Assembly (NCBI RefSeq): GCF_000308375.1
Contig: NZ_BAFQ01000009.1
Location: 1 to 39,680, forward strand
Direction of reading: 5' to 3'
DNA: 39,680 nt
Source of the DNA: Nocardia aobensis NBRC 100429
GTDB lineage: Bacteria > Actinomycetota > Actinomycetes > Mycobacteriales > Mycobacteriaceae
Positions within the stretch are counted from its first letter, which is position 1. Every line of letters begins with the position of its first letter. The position numbers and the translations under genes were made by a program. Below, piece by piece: positions 24,440 to 31,495 of this stretch. Below the pieces are notes generated by a model. The model was not told where the DNA came from and did no database searches. It saw only the letters and a program-made list of their open reading frames with translations.

Positions 24440-24667
24440 TCAGCGCAGCAGATACGGCATGTTCACGGTGACGGCGCCAGTGGGACAGCGTGCCGCGCAC
24501 GGACCGCAGTACCAGCATTCGTCGACATGCATGAACGCCTTGCCGTTGTCCGGATTGATCGCCAGCGAGTCCAGCGGGCAGATCTCCACACACAGCGTGC
24601 ACCCTTCGATGCACAGCGATTCGTCGATGGTTACCGGGACATCAGCCCGCTGATTGACCGACGCCAT
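24440..24667 (-). CDS. AprB-like 2[4Fe-4S] ferredoxin
   Basis: A 75-residue protein with two iron-sulfur cluster motifs: CIEGCTLCVEICP (C-x3-C-x2-C-x3-CP) and CWYCGPCAARCP (C-x2-C-x2-C-x3-CP). The second resembles the distinctive CWECYSCIKICPQGAI of the dissimilatory APS reductase beta subunit, here CWYCGPCAARCPTGAVTV, followed by MPY as in AprB (RPYADF). AprB normally has a longer C-terminal tail that wraps the alpha subunit; that tail is missing here. The start ATG 24667 lies 26 bases inside the end of the GntR gene. It is probably the electron carrier of the AprA-like flavoprotein encoded three genes downstream. Ordinary ferredoxin for another enzyme remains possible. Confidence 0.88.
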   Translation of the reverse strand: MASVNQRADVPVTIDESLCIEGCTLCVEICPLDSLAINPDNGKAFMHVDECWYCGPCAARCPTGAVTVNMPYLLR

Positions 24668-25505
24668 GGCGGCTCAGCCTCCAATCGTTGCTTTCCGTGG
24701 TGCGAATCAGACTGTCGCGCAGAGTGATCCGATCACCACGCATGCGTATGTACTCCAGGTCCACCGGCCGCCCGTCGGCGAGATAGGTCAGTCGCTCCAG
24801 CAACAGCAGGGCACTGCCCTCGGGGGCCTGCAGAGTGGCGGCGCTGTGGATATCGGCGGTGATCGCCTCCACCGCCAGATCGGCCGACCCGAGCGACTGG
24901 CCGCTGATCTGTTCGATGAGTCCGAAGATGTCCTCGGATCGCAGATCGCAGTCGAGTACCTGCTCGCCGATGTCCGGGGCCAGATAGGTGTGGTCCAGGC
25001 TGAGCGGGAGATCACCCAGATAACGCAGCCGTTCGAGGTAGACCGCGGATTCGCCCGGTTCGAGACCCAGCCGGCCGGCGACCGCGGGCGGCGGAGTGAG
25101 GCGCAGTGCCGCGCGCACCTCGTTGCGCACCTCGCCGTGGCCGCGCAGCGTTTCCTTCAGGCCGCGCAGGCTGTCGAGGCCGTGATCGTATTTACGTTGT
25201 GCCACATAGGTGCCCACCCGGGGAACGCGGCCGACGAGGCCCTCGTCGCGCAGCAGTGCCAGTGCTTCGCGCACCGCGTTGCGGGACACCGCGAATTCCG
25301 CGGCGAGTTCGGATTCGGTGGGCAGCGGGTCCGGGCATTGCCCGGTGTGGATTTGCTGGCGCAGGACGTCGGCCACCTGGCGGGCCCGATCGGCCTTGCG
25401 AATGGTGCGGGCGCCGGCGCCGGGCGCCGTCGTCTCCGCCCCGGCGGCCGGCTGGTCGGCAGCGGAGCCGCGCTGCTGCCGCAGGGGTACCGGATCGGCC
25501 GTCAT
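24642..25505 (-). CDS. GntR-family regulator, HutC/UTRA subgroup
   Basis: A 287-residue repressor-type protein. ATG 25505 has TAGGAGG 5 bases upstream; a GTG at 25511 overlaps this site. A disordered N-terminus (about 30 residues) precedes the winged helix (RQVADVLRQQIHTGQCPDPL, PTESELAAEFAVSRNAVREA, LRDEGLVGRVPRVGTYVAQ). The C-terminal UTRA domain (YLERLRYLGDLPLSLDHTYL, AVEAITADIHSAATL, ALLLLERLTYLADGRPVDLEYIRMRGDRITL) is the small-molecule sensor. It is the first gene of the leftward operon, so likely controls it and itself. The ligand may be the transported compound or a sulfur signal. The ferredoxin gene starts within its last codons. It is divergent from the ROK regulator. Confidence 0.92.
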   Translation of the reverse strand: MTADPVPLRQQRGSAADQPAAGAETTAPGAGARTIRKADRARQVADVLRQQIHTGQCPDPLPTESELAAEFAVSRNAVREALALLRDEGLVGRVPRVGTYVAQRKYDHGLDSLRGLKETLRGHGEVRNEVRAALRLTPPPAVAGRLGLEPGESAVYLERLRYLGDLPLSLDHTYLAPDIGEQVLDCDLRSEDIFGLIEQISGQSLGSADLAVEAITADIHSAATLQAPEGSALLLLERLTYLADGRPVDLEYIRMRGDRITLRDSLIRTTESNDWRLSRHGVGQSAG

Positions 25506-25606
25506 CTCCACCTCCTAACGCTTGTGACCTGCGGTTTCCGAGCGTAACGGGGGTGTGGTGGCAGGGGTGGCGCCCGCGCGGCCGACGGCGGCCGGGTGTG
25601 CGGTTA

Positions 25607-25630
25607 TCCGCCGCCCGCCCGGGCGGCGGA
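25607..25630. promoter_or_regulatory. hairpin in the leader of the GntR operon
   Basis: TCCGCCGCCC (25607-25616) and GGGCGGCGGA (25621-25630) form a perfect 10-bp stem with a 4-base loop, about 100 bases upstream of the GntR start on the minus strand. No T-tract follows on either strand. It may be an RNA structure in the leader or a by-product of the GC-rich sequence. Confidence 0.4.
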
Positions 25631-25681
25631 CCTGCTGAAATCCGGGCGATCGAAGGTAATGCGCCACCTGCGGTGATGGGG

Positions 25682-25705
25682 GCTCACATTCAAATCAGTG
25701 TGAGC
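25682..25705. promoter_or_regulatory. 24-bp inverted repeat between GntR and ROK genes
   Basis: GCTCACA (25682-25688) and TGTGAGC (25699-25705) form a perfect 7-bp dyad separated by 10 bases, in an AT-richer patch upstream of the leader-peptide start at 25767. Size and place fit an operator for the GntR or ROK protein. Confidence 0.5.
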
Positions 25706-25753
25706 GCAATATGTGTCCTACCCATTCGCTGGCGCTGCGCAGAATCGGGATGT

Positions 25754-25759
25754 TACCGT
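25754..25759 (+). promoter_or_regulatory. possible -10 element of a leaderless leader-peptide transcript
   Basis: TACCGT matches TANNNT and ends 7 bases before the ATG at 25767, the spacing expected if transcription starts at that ATG. A -35 element is not clear. Confidence 0.45.
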
Positions 25760-25766
25760 TTTACAC

Positions 25767-25874
25767 ATGTCCACCAGCCGTTCGAACCGCGCACGGGTCA
25801 CCTACGTGACCGTGGCGCTCGGTGTGCGGCTGCCGCGGCAGCGGGAACTGTGTTGTTCCCGGCCGCGCAGCTGA
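25767..25874 (+). CDS. leader peptide with adjacent Cys codons, probable cysteine-responsive attenuator
   Basis: A 35-codon frame starting at ATG 25767 ends with RELCCSRPRS and TGA at 25872-25874. The two TGT codons (25851-25856) lie in the loop and start of the 3' arm of a strong hairpin: CGGGAAC (25842-25848) pairs with GTTCCCG (25855-25861), and CGCGGC (25834-25839) pairs with GCCGCG (25862-25867), with a further 3-bp stem outside (25829-25831/25869-25871). In mycobacteria, polycysteine short ORFs, often leaderless, act as cysteine-sensing attenuators before sulfur genes. This frame ends 105 bases before the ROK gene. A stalled ribosome at the Cys codons would disrupt the hairpin. The peptide may also be shorter if GTG 25806 or 25824 is used. 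Confidence 0.65.
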   Translation: MSTSRSNRARVTYVTVALGVRLPRQRELCCSRPRS

Positions 25875-25979
25875 GACCGCTCCAGTCGTCCGTCTGTCGA
25901 CCCTTTCGGGCCCTTCTCGCTGCCTTGTTGCCGATGTAGTTCCGTCTCTTCACGAGACTTTCGACAAGGACTTCGCCCC

Positions 25980-27260
25980 ATGACGAGCCCCACCCTCGAA
26001 CGACAGTCTTCCCCCTCTCGTCCGCGGCCGGTACGCAGTGTGCCGCGGCCGGTGGTACCGCCGGAATTGCGGATCACCGACAACCCGGCGGCCGCCGTCC
26101 TGCGCGCCGCCACCCGCGGACCGATCTTCCGCGACAATGCCGCTCAGACAACGGGTTTGAGCATCGCGACCGTGAATCGCCAAGTGTCGGCGCTACTTTC
26201 GTCCGGCCTGTTGCGAGAACGCGCTGATCTCACCGCATCCGGTGCGGTCGGGCGCCCGCGTGTGCCCTTCGAGGTCGAGACCGACCGCTTCGCCACGTTG
26301 GGCGTTCACATCGGTGCGAACCTCACCCGGATCGTGGCCGCCGACCTGTCCGGCCGCATTCTGGGCGGGCTGGAGATCGCCACCCCGCAGGCCGCGCAGG
26401 AGGCGGCCATCACCATCATCGCCCGCAGCGCGAAAGCCTTCCTCGACCGTTTACCGCGCCGTCGGCCGTTGTGGGTCGGAGTGGCGCTGGCCGGGCGGGT
26501 CGACCCCGTCGCCGGCGTCGTGGATCACCCCCGCCTGGATTGGCAGTCGGCGCCGGTCGGCCCGATCTTCGCCACCGTGCTGGACCTGCCGGTTTCGGTC
26601 GCCGCCCACGTGGAGGCGATGGCTGCCGCCGAACTGCTGCTCACCACCGGTACACCGGACCGTTCCGGTGCTCAGGACCGGCCCGGCAGCAGCCTCTACA
26701 TCTACGGCCGGGAGACGGTCGGCGTCGCGGTCACGCTGCACGATCGGGTCTACACCCCGGCGAACGGCCCGGGTTCGATCGCGCATCTGCCGACCGGATC
26801 CGATATCGATTGCTCGTGCGGCCGGCGCGGCTGCTTGGAGGCCACGGTCGGTGAGGCGGCGGTGCTGGCTCGCGCCGTGCGGGCCGGCATCGTGCCGAAG
26901 CGGGAGGCGCCGCGGAAGCCGGTGATCGCCGAGCTGTACAAGGCCGCCGAACAGGGTTCCGCCCCGGCTCGCGACATGCTGTTCGAGCGGGCCGAGATCC
27001 TCGGCAACACCGCGGCGCTGGTGCGCGACATGTTCAACCCGGACCGGGTGGTGCTGGGCGGACAGGCCTTCACCGGGTACCGGCCGGGACTGGAACGAGT
27101 CGTGCAGGCCTTCGGTCGCGCCACCACCCTCGCCCCGGCCGACCTGCGGATCAGCCGATTCGGCGGGCGGGTCCAGGAGCATGCCGCGGCCGTCACCTCG
27201 CTCAGCGTCTGCTACGCCGATCCGCTGTCGGCACTGCGCCGGGCCACGCGCTCGCGCTGA
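25980..27260 (+). CDS. ROK-family transcriptional regulator
   Basis: A 426-residue protein with an N-terminal helix-turn-helix (AVLRAATRGPIFRDNAAQTT, GLSIATVNRQVSALLSSGLL) and a ROK sugar-kinase-like domain (TLGVHIGANLTRIVAADLSG, VGVALAGRVDPVAGVV, and the zinc motif CSCGRRGCLEA). Many ROK proteins of the NagC/XylR class act as repressors or activators with sugar-like ligands. The kinase-type aspartate region is only partly conserved, so it is likely regulatory only. ATG 25980 has AAGGA 9 bases upstream. It lies behind the Cys-Cys leader peptide and divergent from the GntR operon. The pairing with sulfur uptake is unusual; a sulfonated sugar is one possible ligand, but no sulfoquinovose enzymes are in the window. 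Confidence 0.88.
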   Translation: MTSPTLERQSSPSRPRPVRSVPRPVVPPELRITDNPAAAVLRAATRGPIFRDNAAQTTGLSIATVNRQVSALLSSGLLRERADLTASGAVGRPRVPFEVETDRFATLGVHIGANLTRIVAADLSGRILGGLEIATPQAAQEAAITIIARSAKAFLDRLPRRRPLWVGVALAGRVDPVAGVVDHPRLDWQSAPVGPIFATVLDLPVSVAAHVEAMAAAELLLTTGTPDRSGAQDRPGSSLYIYGRETVGVAVTLHDRVYTPANGPGSIAHLPTGSDIDCSCGRRGCLEATVGEAAVLARAVRAGIVPKREAPRKPVIAELYKAAEQGSAPARDMLFERAEILGNTAALVRDMFNPDRVVLGGQAFTGYRPGLERVVQAFGRATTLAPADLRISRFGGRVQEHAAAVTSLSVCYADPLSALRRATRSR

Positions 27261-27271
27261 GCCGGCGCATA

Positions 27272-27300
27272 CGGTCGGGGTGGTACGGCCACCCCGACCG
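27272..27300. terminator. bidirectional hairpin terminator between ROK and methyltransferase genes
   Basis: CGGTCGGGGTGG (27272-27283) and CCACCCCGACCG (27289-27300) form a perfect 12-bp stem with a 5-base loop between two converging genes. There is no T-tract. Confidence 0.8.
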
Positions 27301-27307
27301 AGGTCGC

Positions 27308-27940
27308 TCAGCTGGGCTTGACGCCGGTCAGCACACCCGTGGACGGCCTGATCGTCCGATAGTCGAGGTCCTGAAAACCCTTCTCCTGCAGAGCTTTCCG
27401 ATACCGTCTGATATCGATCTCGGTGGGATCCATATGCCTGCTGAGTCGTTTCGTCAGCTGTCCGTGCACGCCCGCGGGCGCCATATCGGCGAGCAGCACT
27501 CGTCCTCCGGGCCGTAGTACGCGCCACATCTCCGCCAGCGCGCGACCACGGTCCGCCTCGGGAATGTGGTGCATACCGAACGTGCAGGTGACCACGTCGA
27601 ACGCCGCATCCGGCAGCTCCAGCGACTGTGCCACGCCGTAGTCGAAGCGGCAGTTGGCCCGGCCACCGGACCGCGCGGCGGCGTAGTCGACCATCTCTCG
27701 CGCCGCGTCGACACCGACGACTTCGCCGCCCGGGCCGACACGGTCGGCCAGCGCGAACACCAAGGTGCCCGGGCCGCTGGCGATATCGAGCGCGCGTCCG
27801 CCTGGCCGCGCGCCACTGGCGGCGGCGAGGGCCGCCGCGTGCCGGCGACGTCTGCCGCCGAAGAAGACACTGGTGAACGCGCTGTAGCCGCGCGGGTTGG
27901 TGATCAGGATGCCGTGGGGGTCTTGTTCGATTCGGAACAT
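27308..27940 (-). CDS. class I SAM-dependent methyltransferase
   Basis: About 210 residues from ATG 27940 (229 if ATG 27997 is used). Motif I is ALDIASGPGTLVFALADRVG, acidic strand end is VVGVDAAREMVDYAAAR, then VAQSLELPDAAFDVVTC, FGMHHIPEAD and LRPGGRVLLADMAP, the order of the UbiE/Methyltransf_11 family. It transfers methyl from SAM to an unknown small acceptor. The tail is KRLSRHMDPTEIDIRRYR. It is divergent from a TetR gene (28023), so it may be the target of that regulator. ATG 27997 would leave only 25 bases for both promoters, hence the later start is preferred. Confidence 0.85.
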   Translation of the reverse strand: MFRIEQDPHGILITNPRGYSAFTSVFFGGRRRRHAAALAAASGARPGGRALDIASGPGTLVFALADRVGPGGEVVGVDAAREMVDYAAARSGGRANCRFDYGVAQSLELPDAAFDVVTCTFGMHHIPEADRGRALAEMWRVLRPGGRVLLADMAPAGVHGQLTKRLSRHMDPTEIDIRRYRKALQEKGFQDLDYRTIRPSTGVLTGVKPS

Positions 27941-28022
27941 GTGTTCATGATCTGAGGGAAGTGCCTGCTCCACCAGGAGCAAAAGCACCGAATCCATTCG
28001 ATTCCGCACATCCGGAGGCACA

Positions 28023-28511
28023 GTGTCCGAGAACGATCGCCGCGTCCGACGGACCCGGAGCACCCTGCATCGTGCCCTGATCGAGCTCATGATCGAACGT
28101 CCCTACGACCGCATCACCGTGCAGGACATCCTCGACCGCGCCGACGTCGGCCGCTCGACGTTCTACGCCCACTTCCGCAGCAAGGACGACCTGCTCGTGG
28201 TGAGCGGCACCGAATTCCTGCGTGCCGCGCTCGCCCGGCGATCCGGTGACCCGATACGAGCCATCGTCGAACTGGCCGAGGGACACCGCGAGGTCTACCG
28301 GGCGCTTCTCGGCCCGAAGAGCACGATGGTCGTCGTGCGCGGCACCCAGCAGATGATCGCCGGAATTCTGGCCGACCAGGGTAGCGCGGAGCCCGACACC
28401 ACATTCCTGTCGTGGGGACTGGTCGGGCTGCTGCCGGCCGTGGCCGAAGGCCGCACCACCGCGCGGGCGGCCTACGAGGTCGTCCGGCGCATCAGTGACC
28501 CGACGTCGTGA
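28023..28511 (+). CDS. TetR-family transcriptional regulator
   Basis: A 162-residue TetR protein, short for the family. GTG 28023 follows GGAGG by about 6 bases. The N-terminal HTH is LHRALIELMIERPYDRITVQ, DILDRADVGRSTFYAHFRSKDDLL, a typical TetR sequence. The C-terminal ligand domain is only about 100 residues. It is divergent from the methyltransferase gene, which it probably represses. Its end overlaps the convergent DUF2207 gene by 20 bases. Confidence 0.88.
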   Translation: MSENDRRVRRTRSTLHRALIELMIERPYDRITVQDILDRADVGRSTFYAHFRSKDDLLVVSGTEFLRAALARRSGDPIRAIVELAEGHREVYRALLGPKSTMVVVRGTQQMIAGILADQGSAEPDTTFLSWGLVGLLPAVAEGRTTARAAYEVVRRISDPTS

Positions 28512-30111
28512 ACAGCCCCTCCAGTGCGGTGATGAAATACGGGAAATGCCCGGCGAACCGGTGCAGATTCCGGTCGCGGTCGAAGCCGCCGAACCAGTAG
28601 AGCCCGGCCTGACGGTCGGCCCCGGGATCCACGTCGCGGAAGGTGCGGATCCAGTTGTCGGCCCGGCCACCGATGATCGTGAACGGCAGCGCCCGAGAGA
28701 ACAGCAGTTCGCGATCGGCCGGCGGAATCCGATCGGGCCGCTGGGCGTCCAGTCCGTTCTGCAGGGCCTTCACCTGCGCGGCGAGCGTGCGCCCCGCGGC
28801 GGTCCGCACCGGCAGATACCGGCCGAGCAGCAGGATGGCCGCACCGCCGAGCGCGATGGCCACGCCGACCAGCGCATATCCGCCGGCGATGGCGAGGCCG
28901 ACGGTCGCCCCCGCCCCGACCACCAGCAGCGCGATGCCGATCCAGAAGGCGAGCCCGCGCCGGTCGTGATCGATCAGCGTGCCGCGCTCGAGCGCATCGC
29001 GACGCAGCGCCGAGCGGACGGGCTCGGCGGCCACGCGTCCCGGCGCCCGCAGTTCCGACAGCAGCACCGAGTCGGCGCCCTCGGGCAGCAGTGTGGTGTA
29101 GACGTGCTTTTCGTAGCTGCGCAGTTGATCGTCGACGGGATTCACCCGGGTGATGCGCCAGTCCGAATCGCTCACCGCGCCGATCCACAGGTAGCGCCGC
29201 ACCGCCAGATCGACCACGGTGGCGGCGATATCGGCGGCATCGGCGGAGCCGTCGAGCAACAGGCCCGCCTCACCGGGCAGGATGCCGTCGGGGGAGACGA
29301 ATTCGCTGTGGTTTCCGTTGCGCTGCACCGGATCCAGGGTGTCGGTGGAGGTCAGGGCCGCGGCGTCCTGGCGGCGAGACCGGGCCAGATAGGCGCCGAA
29401 GGCGGCCAGCGCCGCCAGCAGGACACCGAATGCGATCAGCACCGGGGCGGTGACGGCGAAGGCGCCCGACCCCCGGCCCCCCCGAATATCGGCGTTGGCC
29501 TTCACCGTGCCGGGCGGCACCTGCAGTGTCACATCGAGGATGTCACCTTTGTGCAGGTTCTCCTCGTGCATGGTGAGGACGCCGTCCGGTTCGACGCGGG
29601 CGTCGTTGCATTTGCGAGTGCTACCCACCGAGCCGACCGTGCAGTCGGCGATTCCCATCTGATAACTCGGGCTGATCACCGAACCGTCGAACGAGGCGAC
29701 ATCGGTGTTGATGACCCCCGTCCAGTGGAACAACTGCGTACCCGGCGCATCGGCGACCGTCCCGTGCACGGTGTACTTGAACGACGATTCCCCCGGCGGC
29801 GCGTCCACGCTGAACACATCGCCCGCCACCTTCGCCGAACCCGGTCCGGTACTGGAGATGTCGGTCACGCCGAAGCGGCGTTCACTCCCGTCGTCGCGTC
29901 CCACTCGCAGCGGCAGCGCCATGTGGAACTGCCCACCCGGGGGCACCTTCACGGTTTCGGCCACCTCGAGCAGACCGGCCTCGCTGAGTTTGACATCCGC
30001 GATGATCGACACACCCGTGGGCTCCTGCGCCCGAGCGGCCGGTGCTGCGGCGAACAGCCCGACCGCGGTCAACAACAGAGCGCCGAATGCGCCCCCCCGA
30101 AAGATCAGCAT
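28492..30111 (-). CDS. DUF2207-family membrane protein
   Basis: A 539-residue predicted membrane protein. A signal peptide (MLIFRGGAFGALLLTAVGLF, cleaved after ARA before QEPTG) leads to an extracytoplasmic beta-rich DUF2207 domain (residues 30-215: KLSEAGLLEVAETVKVPPGG, SSFKYTVHGTVADAPGTQLFHWTGVI). A first membrane helix (VLIAFGVLLAALAAFGAYL) precedes a cytoplasmic region with DGILPGEAGLLLDGSADAADI, then two more helices (WIGIALLVVGAGATVGLAIA, GVAIALGGAAILLLG). The final soluble part (RELLFSRALPFTIIGG, ADNWIRTFRD) is typical of DUF2207. Its role is unknown in the family. The stop lies 20 bases inside the TetR gene (convergent). ATG 30111 has no strong Shine-Dalgarno. A 136-base gap separates it from the divergent metallopeptidase genes. 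Confidence 0.86.
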   Translation of the reverse strand: MLIFRGGAFGALLLTAVGLFAAAPAARAQEPTGVSIIADVKLSEAGLLEVAETVKVPPGGQFHMALPLRVGRDDGSERRFGVTDISSTGPGSAKVAGDVFSVDAPPGESSFKYTVHGTVADAPGTQLFHWTGVINTDVASFDGSVISPSYQMGIADCTVGSVGSTRKCNDARVEPDGVLTMHEENLHKGDILDVTLQVPPGTVKANADIRGGRGSGAFAVTAPVLIAFGVLLAALAAFGAYLARSRRQDAAALTSTDTLDPVQRNGNHSEFVSPDGILPGEAGLLLDGSADAADIAATVVDLAVRRYLWIGAVSDSDWRITRVNPVDDQLRSYEKHVYTTLLPEGADSVLLSELRAPGRVAAEPVRSALRRDALERGTLIDHDRRGLAFWIGIALLVVGAGATVGLAIAGGYALVGVAIALGGAAILLLGRYLPVRTAAGRTLAAQVKALQNGLDAQRPDRIPPADRELLFSRALPFTIIGGRADNWIRTFRDVDPGADRQAGLYWFGGFDRDRNLHRFAGHFPYFITALEGLFTTSGH

Positions 30112-30247
30112 GGGGCAGTAGCTTAGCGGCGGGCCACTGTGCGAGCAGGGGTCGGCGAATCCGGTGGCTTGCTATTCTGCGTCGGCGGCTGTCGCCGGAG
30201 AGCGGTGGCTGTCGCCGGATGAGGAACGGACAAGGGGGAGTGGGGGA

Positions 30248-31489
30248 GTGAGTCGACCACCCTACGGGCACGGCCCGAATCCGCCGGGCGGACGGCCGGT
30301 TCCGCCGTATGGTCCAGGCGGTCCGCGGCGCCCGGGACCACCGCCCGGATACGGTCCTCCGCCAGGCCACTCGGCACAGCCCGGCCACTCGGCACCGCCC
30401 GGTTATCCGCCTCCACCTGCCTATTCGCCGCCGCCGGGTTACGCGGCGCCCGCCGGAACCCCGCCGCGCGGATACACGCCGACCGGGTACGGTACGAACC
30501 CCGGATATGTTGCGGGACAGGGTTATCGGGCCGTCGCGCCGCCCGGCCATCGCCCACCGATTCCGCCGCCGCGGCCGTACGGCCCGGCCGGCCCACGCCC
30601 CGCCCCGCCGCGCAAGCGAGGCGGGGGCTTCGGCGCGGTCGTCGTCGTGATCTTGCTGATCGTCACCTCGGGCCTCATCCGCTTCGCCGTACGGACCGGA
30701 TTCGACGCCGCCTCCCATACGGGGGAACACGGCAACTACAGCTACAACCCACCGCCCGGAAAGGATTCCGCGGGCGTCGCCGAAACCGGCGCCAATCCCC
30801 TACTGGCCGAACCGGGTTCGCCGCTGAGTCCGGCGCGCTGCCCGTATACCCCGTGGAGCACGCAGGTCGACGCCGCGCGCGCATTCTTCGACAGTGCCGC
30901 GGCCTGTCTGGCCGACGCCTGGAAACCGGTGCTGGGGAACGCGAAATTGAGTTTCACGCCACCGAAACTCGTCGTCACCGCCACCACGACGGGCATCACC
31001 ACGCCGTGCAGTGGGTCCAGCAGCAATTTCGCGGCCTTCTACTGCGGTGCGGATCAGACCATCTACATGCCGATCAGTCAGTTGCAGACCGATATGTTCC
31101 ACGATCACTGGGAGATCTACCTCTCGGTCTTCGCGCACGAATACGGCCACCACATTCAGGCGCTGTCCGGAATCCTCGGCGCCGCGAACAAACAACGCCG
31201 CCGGACCGGCCTCTACAGCGACGAGGGGCTCGACCTCTCGCGGCGAATCGAATTGCAGGCCAACTGTTTCGACGGCATGTACTTCGCGTCCTCGGCCGGG
31301 GGGAAATCGCTGACGCCGGTGCAGGCGCAGTCGGCGCGCAAGGACGCCTACGGCCGAGGTGACAGCGCCGGCGACATGCGCAGCCACGGCACCGCCGAAC
31401 ACGCCGGCGACTGGTGGAGTACCGGATTCGACAAGAACGCGACCGCGCCCTGCAACACCTTCATCGCGCCGTCCGGACAGGTGAGCTGA
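30248..31489 (+). CDS. neutral zinc metallopeptidase, membrane-anchored, tandem copy 1
   Basis: A 413-residue protein of the YpfJ-type putative zinc peptidase family. GTG 30248 has AGGGGGAG 6 bases upstream. The first 125 residues are Pro/Gly/Tyr-rich (PPYGHGPNPPGG, many PPGY/PPPGY repeats). A single membrane helix follows (AVVVVILLIVTSGLIRFAV). The extracytoplasmic catalytic part carries the HEYGHH zinc motif in FAHEYGHHIQ, with RIELQANCFDGMYF downstream providing the third ligand (ELQAN). It has Cys at CSGSSSN, FYCG, and CNTF that recur in copy 2. Substrate is unknown in this family. The second copy begins 6 bases after its stop, implying one transcript. Confidence 0.9.
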   Translation: MSRPPYGHGPNPPGGRPVPPYGPGGPRRPGPPPGYGPPPGHSAQPGHSAPPGYPPPPAYSPPPGYAAPAGTPPRGYTPTGYGTNPGYVAGQGYRAVAPPGHRPPIPPPRPYGPAGPRPAPPRKRGGGFGAVVVVILLIVTSGLIRFAVRTGFDAASHTGEHGNYSYNPPPGKDSAGVAETGANPLLAEPGSPLSPARCPYTPWSTQVDAARAFFDSAAACLADAWKPVLGNAKLSFTPPKLVVTATTTGITTPCSGSSSNFAAFYCGADQTIYMPISQLQTDMFHDHWEIYLSVFAHEYGHHIQALSGILGAANKQRRRTGLYSDEGLDLSRRIELQANCFDGMYFASSAGGKSLTPVQAQSARKDAYGRGDSAGDMRSHGTAEHAGDWWSTGFDKNATAPCNTFIAPSGQVS

Positions 31490-31495
31490 ACCGCC

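Larger units (their letters stand above)
25506..25979. other. 474-base control region of the GntR operon and the ROK gene
   Basis: No protein gene longer than 36 codons is convincing here. The region holds, from left to right, the GntR Shine-Dalgarno, a GC hairpin (25607-25630), a 24-bp dyad (25682-25705), a possible -10 element, the Cys-Cys leader peptide (25767-25874), a small hairpin GTCTC-TTCAC-GAGAC (25944-25958) and the ROK ribosome binding site. Confidence 0.6.

Noticed and set aside
28495..30126. 543-codon rightward open frame opposite the DUF2207 gene
   Set aside because: Antisense shadow; the opposite frame has a signal peptide, membrane helices and DUF2207 motifs.
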